This document shows positions 60,216 to 64,000 of a stretch of DNA of 64,000 bases, piece after piece. Location: positions 17,751 through 81,750 of the forward strand of contig NZ_DF238919.1 of NCBI RefSeq assembly GCF_000400995.2, in the 5' to 3' direction. The notes beneath the pieces are model-generated. The model saw nothing but the letters and a program-made list of their open reading frames with translations, made no database searches and was not told where the DNA came from. Position 1 is the first letter of the stretch. Each line of letters starts with the position of its first letter. The translations under genes and the position numbers were made by a program. This DNA is from Acidovorax sp. MR-S7. GTDB taxonomy: Bacteria; Pseudomonadota; Gammaproteobacteria; Burkholderiales; Burkholderiaceae_C.

Positions 60216-61373
60216 ATGCACGCGCCCTCCTCCACCCGCCGCTGGGAAATCGATGCCGTCCGCGGCCTCATGCTGGTGCTGATGACCCTCACGCACCTGC
60301 CCACGCGGCTGACCATGCCGCTGGGGCAGCCGTTCGGCTACGTCTCGGCGGCGGAGGGCTTCGTGCTGCTGTCGGCCTGCATGGCGGGGCTGGTGTACGG
60401 GCGCCAGGCCCTGCGCAAGGGCGTGCCGGCCATGCGCAGGGCCTTCTGGCGGCGCGCGGTCACGATCTATGCGTGCCAGGCGGCGCTGCTGCTGTTCCTG
60501 TTCACGGTGATCGCCTTCATCGGCCTCAAGGTGGACCAGCCCGCCGTGACGATGCTGATGAGTTTCTACCTCGACAAGCCGCTGGAGGCGCTGGTCGGCG
60601 GCCTGCTGCTGGTGTACGAGCCGCCGCTGCTCGACATCCTGCCGCTCTATATCCTGTTCATGCTGGCCAGCCCCTGGCTGATGACCTTCGCGCTGCGCCA
60701 CGGCTGGGCGCCGGTGATGGCCGCGAGCATCCTGCTGTGGCTGCTGGCGCAGTTCGGCCTGTCCGAGTGGCTCTACGGCCATTTCATCGACGCGATCCCG
60801 CTGTCGGTGCCGTTCAGCGAGACGGGCGCATTCAACATGTGGGCCTGGCAGTTCCTCTGGATCATGGGCCTGTGGATGGGCGCGAGCCGCAACGACCCGC
60901 AGGCCCCGCCCTTCGCGTTCCCGCGCTGGTCTCTGTGGGTGGCGGGCGCCGTGGCGCTGGTGTGCCTGGTGTGGCGGCACGCGGTCGGGCAGGTGCCGTT
61001 CCCGCAGGGCAGCGGGCTCAATCCGCTGTTCGACAAATGGCTGCTGGCGCCGCTGCGGCTGATCGACCTGTTCGCGCTGACCGTCCTGGCGATCCGCTTC
61101 GGCCCGGCGCTGCTGGCGCGGCTGCCGCGCCTGCACTGGCTGGAGACGCTGGGCTCGGCTTCGCTCGCGGTGTTCTGCGCCCACCTGGTGGTGGTGCTGC
61201 TGGCGCTGGGCCTGCTGGGGGCCGACTACGAGCGGCCCTGGCCGCAGGACCTGGCGCTGCTGGCCGCGTGCTTCGGCACGCTTTACGCCGTGGCGCGGAT
61301 CACGCTGTGGCTGGACCGGCCGGACGACGATCCCCCGCCGCCCGCGGCGCGCGGACTCAGCGCCCCGCGCTGA
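60216..61373 (+). CDS. OpgC-like membrane acyltransferase
   Basis: 385 aa with about ten TM segments. EIDAVRGLMLVLMTLTHLPT with the family R and H, AEGFVLLSACMAGLVYGRQA, and MLASPWLMTFALRHGWAPVM fit the OpgC family, which adds succinyl groups to periplasmic glucans. No opgG/H is near, so the acceptor is uncertain. Divergent from the macroglobulin (141 bp) and overlaps the SGNH hydrolase tail-to-tail by 17 bp. Confidence 0.85.
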   Translation: MHAPSSTRRWEIDAVRGLMLVLMTLTHLPTRLTMPLGQPFGYVSAAEGFVLLSACMAGLVYGRQALRKGVPAMRRAFWRRAVTIYACQAALLLFLFTVIAFIGLKVDQPAVTMLMSFYLDKPLEALVGGLLLVYEPPLLDILPLYILFMLASPWLMTFALRHGWAPVMAASILLWLLAQFGLSEWLYGHFIDAIPLSVPFSETGAFNMWAWQFLWIMGLWMGASRNDPQAPPFAFPRWSLWVAGAVALVCLVWRHAVGQVPFPQGSGLNPLFDKWLLAPLRLIDLFALTVLAIRFGPALLARLPRLHWLETLGSASLAVFCAHLVVVLLALGLLGADYERPWPQDLALLAACFGTLYAVARITLWLDRPDDDPPPPAARGLSAPR

Positions 61374-62103
61374 GGTGCACCGGCGGAGCGTCCTGCGCCA
61401 CGTAGGCGCCGATGACCGAGCGCCACAGGTCGTAGCCCGCGTCGTTCATGTGCAGCCGGTCGGGGCCGAACAGCTCGGCACGCGGAGCGCCGTCGGCGGC
61501 CAGCATGGGGGTGAAGATGTCGATGTAGTCGCTGCGCTGCAGCGTGCGCACGTAGCCGGCCAGCAGCGCGTTGGCCTCGCGCATGCGCGGCAGCAGCGCC
61601 GCGCGCAGCGGGCTGGGCTTGATGGAGATGTAGCTGATGCGCGTGTCCGGCAGTGCCGTGCGCACCGCCTCTGCGAAGGCGCGGAAGCTCTCCAGCACCT
61701 GCTGCGGCGTGCGGCCTTCGGCCAGGTCGTTGTCGCCCGCGTAGACCATCACGTGGCGCGGGCGGTACTGCAGCACCAGGCTTTTCACGAAATAGTGGCA
61801 GTCGTCCATGGTGGAGCCGCCGAAGCCCCGGTTGATGACCACGGGCAGCTCGCGGAAGTCCTCGCGCAGGTCCGACCACAGGCGGATGGTGGAGCTGCCG
61901 ACGAACAGCACACCGCCCGGCTGCGGCGGCTGGGCCTGGTCGGCCGCGGCGAACGATTCCATGCTCGACTGCCAGCGCGCGTAGGGCGCGGGCAGCGCCT
62001 GCTCCTGCACCGTGGCGGCGTGGCCGGCCAGGGCCAGGGCCGCAAAAGCCAGACCCATGGCGGCGCGGGCGCGTAACAGGGAAGCGGACCGGTGAAGGGG
62101 CAT
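61357..62103 (-). CDS. SGNH/GDSL-type hydrolase, exported
   Basis: 248 aa from the ATG at 62103. Signal peptide RARAAMGLAFAALALAGHAA. SGNH blocks: LFVGSSTIRLW (Ser), NRGFGGSTMDD (Gly), VMVYAGDNDLAEG (Asn) and FGPDRLHMNDAGYDLW (Asp, His). An esterase or carbohydrate deacetylase is likely. Convergent with the OpgC-like acyltransferase, so an acyl-glycan pair is possible (inference). Confidence 0.87.
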   Translation of the reverse strand: MPLHRSASLLRARAAMGLAFAALALAGHAATVQEQALPAPYARWQSSMESFAAADQAQPPQPGGVLFVGSSTIRLWSDLREDFRELPVVINRGFGGSTMDDCHYFVKSLVLQYRPRHVMVYAGDNDLAEGRTPQQVLESFRAFAEAVRTALPDTRISYISIKPSPLRAALLPRMREANALLAGYVRTLQRSDYIDIFTPMLAADGAPRAELFGPDRLHMNDAGYDLWRSVIGAYVAQDAPPVHLSAGR

Positions 62104-62185
62104 GGCGGTTCCAAGGGGGTGCAGCGGCGTGGGATGGATTGTGGGTCCAGACATTCCCCGGAGAAAGCCCTTTTTACAAATTCGC

Positions 62186-62209
62186 CGCGCGATTCTGCGC
62201 AATCGCGCG
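62186..62209. terminator. Hairpin after the Bug gene
   Basis: Perfect 9-bp stem CGCGCGATT / AATCGCGCG with 6-nt loop CTGCGC, immediately after the stop of the Bug gene at 62210 (minus strand). It is followed by an AATTTGT stretch rather than a clean T-run, so it is a likely but weak intrinsic terminator. Confidence 0.55.
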
Positions 62210-63178
62210 CTATTGGGGCCGAAAGCCGCTGTCCCGGATGATCCTGGCCCACACGGCCGTGTAGGCATGCTCGCGTGCGGCCAGCTGCGCGGGTGTCATC
62301 GCGCCCACGGCGAGGCCCATCGCGGTGAGGTGCGCGCGCACGTCGTCCTGCGCCACGGCCCGGGCGAGCGCGTCGGAAAAGCGCTGCAGAAAGGCGGCCG
62401 GCGTGCCGGCGGGGGCGTAGAAGCCGTAGTACGGCGTGTCCTCGAAGCCGGGCAGGCCCAGCTCGGCGAAGGTGGGCACATCGGGTAGCGCGGCCTGGCG
62501 CCTGGCGCCCAGCACGGCCACCACGCGCAGCTTGCCCGCGCGGTGGTTCTCGATGAAGTCCTGCACCGAACCCACACCAGCCGGGATCTGGTTGCCCAGC
62601 ATGTCGGCCATCAGCGGCGCGGCGCCCTTGTAGGGCACGGACACCAGGTCCAGCCCGTAGCGCTGGCCCAGCAGGCGCACGAGGAATTCGGGCGTGGACG
62701 CGGGCGCGGGGATGCCCACGGCGCTCTTGCCGCCCTTCTCGCGCCGAACCCAGTCCACGTAGCCGGTGAAACCCTGCGCCGGCGTGCCGGCGGAGAGCGC
62801 CAGCGCGTTGACGAAGGTGGCGAAGCCGCCCGCGGCCACGAAGTCGCGCGCGGGGTCGAAGCCGGGGTTCTTCACCACCTGCGGCAGGATGGAGATGGTG
62901 TGGTCGTGCGTGAGGAAGACGGTGCTGCCGTCGGCCGGCGCGCTTTTCAGCACCTGCGCCGCGATCTGCCCGCCCGCGCCGGGGCGGTTGTCCACCACCA
63001 CGGGCACGCCCAGCAGATCCTTGAGCCGCTCGGCCAGCAGGCGGGCGATGGCGTCGGTGCCGCCGCCGGGCGGAAAGCCCACCAGCACGCGCAGCGGCTT
63101 GGGCGCATCGGCCCAGGCAGGTGCGAGGACGCTGGCGGCAAGGGCGCGGGCAAGCAGGCGGCGGCGGGTCTGGGGCAT
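62210..63178 (-). CDS. Bug-family periplasmic receptor (TTT system)
   Basis: 322 aa. The N terminus MPQTRRRLLARALAASVLAP has a twin-arginine-like RRR before a short hydrophobic stretch ending AWADA. Motifs: PLRVLVGFPPGGGTDAIARL, VVVDNRPGAGGQIAAQVL, SVPYKGAAPLMADMLGNQIP and LPDVPTFAELGLPG. Transcribed alone between argH and the SGNH gene. The ligand is unknown. Confidence 0.92.
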   Translation of the reverse strand: MPQTRRRLLARALAASVLAPAWADAPKPLRVLVGFPPGGGTDAIARLLAERLKDLLGVPVVVDNRPGAGGQIAAQVLKSAPADGSTVFLTHDHTISILPQVVKNPGFDPARDFVAAGGFATFVNALALSAGTPAQGFTGYVDWVRREKGGKSAVGIPAPASTPEFLVRLLGQRYGLDLVSVPYKGAAPLMADMLGNQIPAGVGSVQDFIENHRAGKLRVVAVLGARRQAALPDVPTFAELGLPGFEDTPYYGFYAPAGTPAAFLQRFSDALARAVAQDDVRAHLTAMGLAVGAMTPAQLAAREHAYTAVWARIIRDSGFRPQ

Positions 63179-63198
63179 GGCGGTTTCCAGCGAGAGAC

Positions 63199-63259
63199 TA
63201 TGAATTCAGGAGCTGCTTGCGCTCTCTACAAGCCAGTTTCAGGTAAAAAACTACCTGAA
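63199..63259 (-). repeat. Dispersed hairpin repeat, copy 13, plus small palindrome
   Basis: gaattcaggagctgcttgcg then ctctctacaagccagtttca is a divergent reverse copy (conserved GAGCTGCTTGCGCT). At its end TTCAGGTA (63238-63245) and TACCTGAA (63252-63259) form an 8-bp stem with loop AAAAAC. The block fills the gap between argH and the Bug gene and could act as argH terminator. Confidence 0.65.
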
Positions 63260-63298
63260 TCCCTTAATTGGCAAACGCGACCAGCTCCTCTTTTTGTA

Positions 63299-64000
63299 TC
63301 AGGCCAGCCGCGCGCGGTGCCGTGCGATCTGCGTGCGCACCTGCGCGGGAGCCGTGCCGCCCAGCGTGTTGCGGGCATTCAGCGAGCCCTGCAGGCTCAG
63401 GGCATCGAACACGTCCTTCTCGATGGCGGGGTGGAAGCCCTGCAGCACGGCCAGCGGCAGCTCCGACAGGTCCACGCTGTGCGACGTGGCGGCCTTCACC
63501 GCGTGGGCCACGGTTTCGTGCGCGTCGCGGAAGGGCAGGCCCTTCTTGACCAGGTAGTCCGCCAGATCGGTGGCCGTGGCGTAGCCCTTGAGGGCCGCCG
63601 CGCGCATGGCCTCGGCGTTGACGGTGATGCCGCCCTCCTTCGCGCCGGTGGCCGGGTTGACCTGGCCGCCGATCATCTCGGCGAAGATGCGCAGCGTGTC
63701 CTTGAGCGTGTCCACGGTGTCGAACAGCGGCTCCTTGTCCTCCTGGTTGTCCTTGTTGTAGGCCAGGGGCTGGCCCTTCATCAGCGTGATGAGGCCCATC
63801 AGGTGGCCCACCACGCGGCCGGTCTTGCCGCGCGCCAGCTCGGGCACGTCGGGGTTCTTCTTCTGCGGCATGATCGACGAGCCGGTGGTGAAACGGTCGG
63901 CGATGCGGATGAAGCCAAAGTTCTGGCTCATCCAGATGATGAGTTCCTCGCTCAGGCGGCTCACGTGCACCATGCACAGGCTGGGGGGCGGCCGGGATTT
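63299..64000 (-). CDS. argH: Argininosuccinate lyase, C-terminal part
   Basis: About 233 codons of the C-terminal half; the gene runs off the right edge. It cleaves argininosuccinate to arginine and fumarate. The signature loop [20 protein letters not shown] with the catalytic Ser is present, followed by [20 protein letters not shown] and the C-terminal [18 protein letters not shown]. The last 25 bp at the window edge encode SRPPPSLC where an Ala-rich AAASLCMVH is expected, suggesting local sequence error or divergence. Confidence 0.92.
   Translation of the reverse strand, partial: KSRPPPSLCMVHVSRLSEELIIWMSQNFGFIRIADRFTTGSSIMPQKKNPDVPELARGKTGRVVGHLMGLITLMKGQPLAYNKDNQEDKEPLFDTVDTLKDTLRIFAEMIGGQVNPATGAKEGGITVNAEAMRAAALKGYATATDLADYLVKKGLPFRDAHETVAHAVKAATSHSVDLSELPLAVLQGFHPAIEKDVFDALSLQGSLNARNTLGGTAPAQVRTQIARHRARLA

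Noticed and set aside
54138..61184. 2348-aa version of the macroglobulin
   Set aside because: The extra N terminus is antisense to the OpgC-like gene and lacks a signal; the ATG at 60074 begins a proper signal peptide.

Overview
The window is about 64 kb of GC-rich DNA that reads as the chromosome of a betaproteobacterium of the order Burkholderiales, most likely family Comamonadaceae (Acidovorax, Alicycliphilus or Diaphorobacter type). This placement is inference. It rests on the rpmF-plsX-fabHDG-acpP-fabF-rpoE order, five Bug-family (tripartite tricarboxylate transporter) receptors, an RNase E with a long Arg/Glu-rich tail, and a dispersed hairpin repeat that I associate with this family. 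Genes are densely packed, with many ATGA or TGATG start-stop overlaps.

Layout. 1-7030 (minus): a lipid operon, yceD-rpmF-plsX-fabH-fabD-fabG-acpP-fabF-ygfX-like-rpoE (rpoE is cut by the window edge). 7057-9610 (plus): a Maf-type pyrophosphatase, a tetrapyrrole-methylase-fold methyltransferase and a YwqK/MORN-like protein. 9607-12670 (minus): rluC, a HAD phosphatase, a Rieske protein and sppA. 13240-18979 (plus): rne, yaaA, a prolyl-4-hydroxylase-like oxygenase and queF. 18986-19729 (minus): an FMN riboswitch and a type II lumazine synthase. Next are an NTF2-like protein and a LysR regulator (plus), then an 866-bp IS5-family element.

22051-36177 is catabolic. A minus-strand cluster holds rraA-like, dehydrogenase, Bug and amidohydrolase genes behind a LysR gene. 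dinB and an EamA exporter follow. A second minus-strand cluster (acyl-CoA synthetase, citryl-CoA-lyase-like, a duplicated-domain protein of unknown function, SDR, Bug) faces a divergent IclR regulator. An FMN-dependent 2-hydroxy-acid dehydrogenase closes the region.

36279-41751 (minus) is a compact operon: a methylglyoxal-synthase-like gene with two tandem domains, pbpC, and yfiR-yfiN-yfiB (periplasmic control of cyclic-di-GMP). A perfect FNR-type box lies upstream of it. 42999-47041 is a Ugp-type ABC transporter. A BCCT betaine/choline-type carrier and a LysR gene follow. 50377-54130 (plus) is a Bug / AtuA-fusion / Bug operon. 54138-62103 holds a giant alpha-2-macroglobulin, an OpgC-like acyltransferase and an SGNH hydrolase. 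The window ends with another Bug receptor and the C-terminal part of argH.

The most striking signal that gene calls do not explain is a roughly 55-bp imperfect hairpin repeat with a CAGCTAT / ATAGCTG end. I find 13 copies. Most lie between genes. Four lie in frame inside coding sequences (YwqK-like N terminus, SppA N terminus, PbpC linker, alpha-2-macroglobulin N-terminal part), and at least two supply a gene's stop codon. Other highlights are an insertion sequence placed exactly in overlapping stop codons of two convergent genes, a 15-bp minisatellite over the pbpC start, a domain-swapped AtuA fusion, and a duplicated-domain protein of unknown function. No tRNA, rRNA, CRISPR array or prophage was seen.
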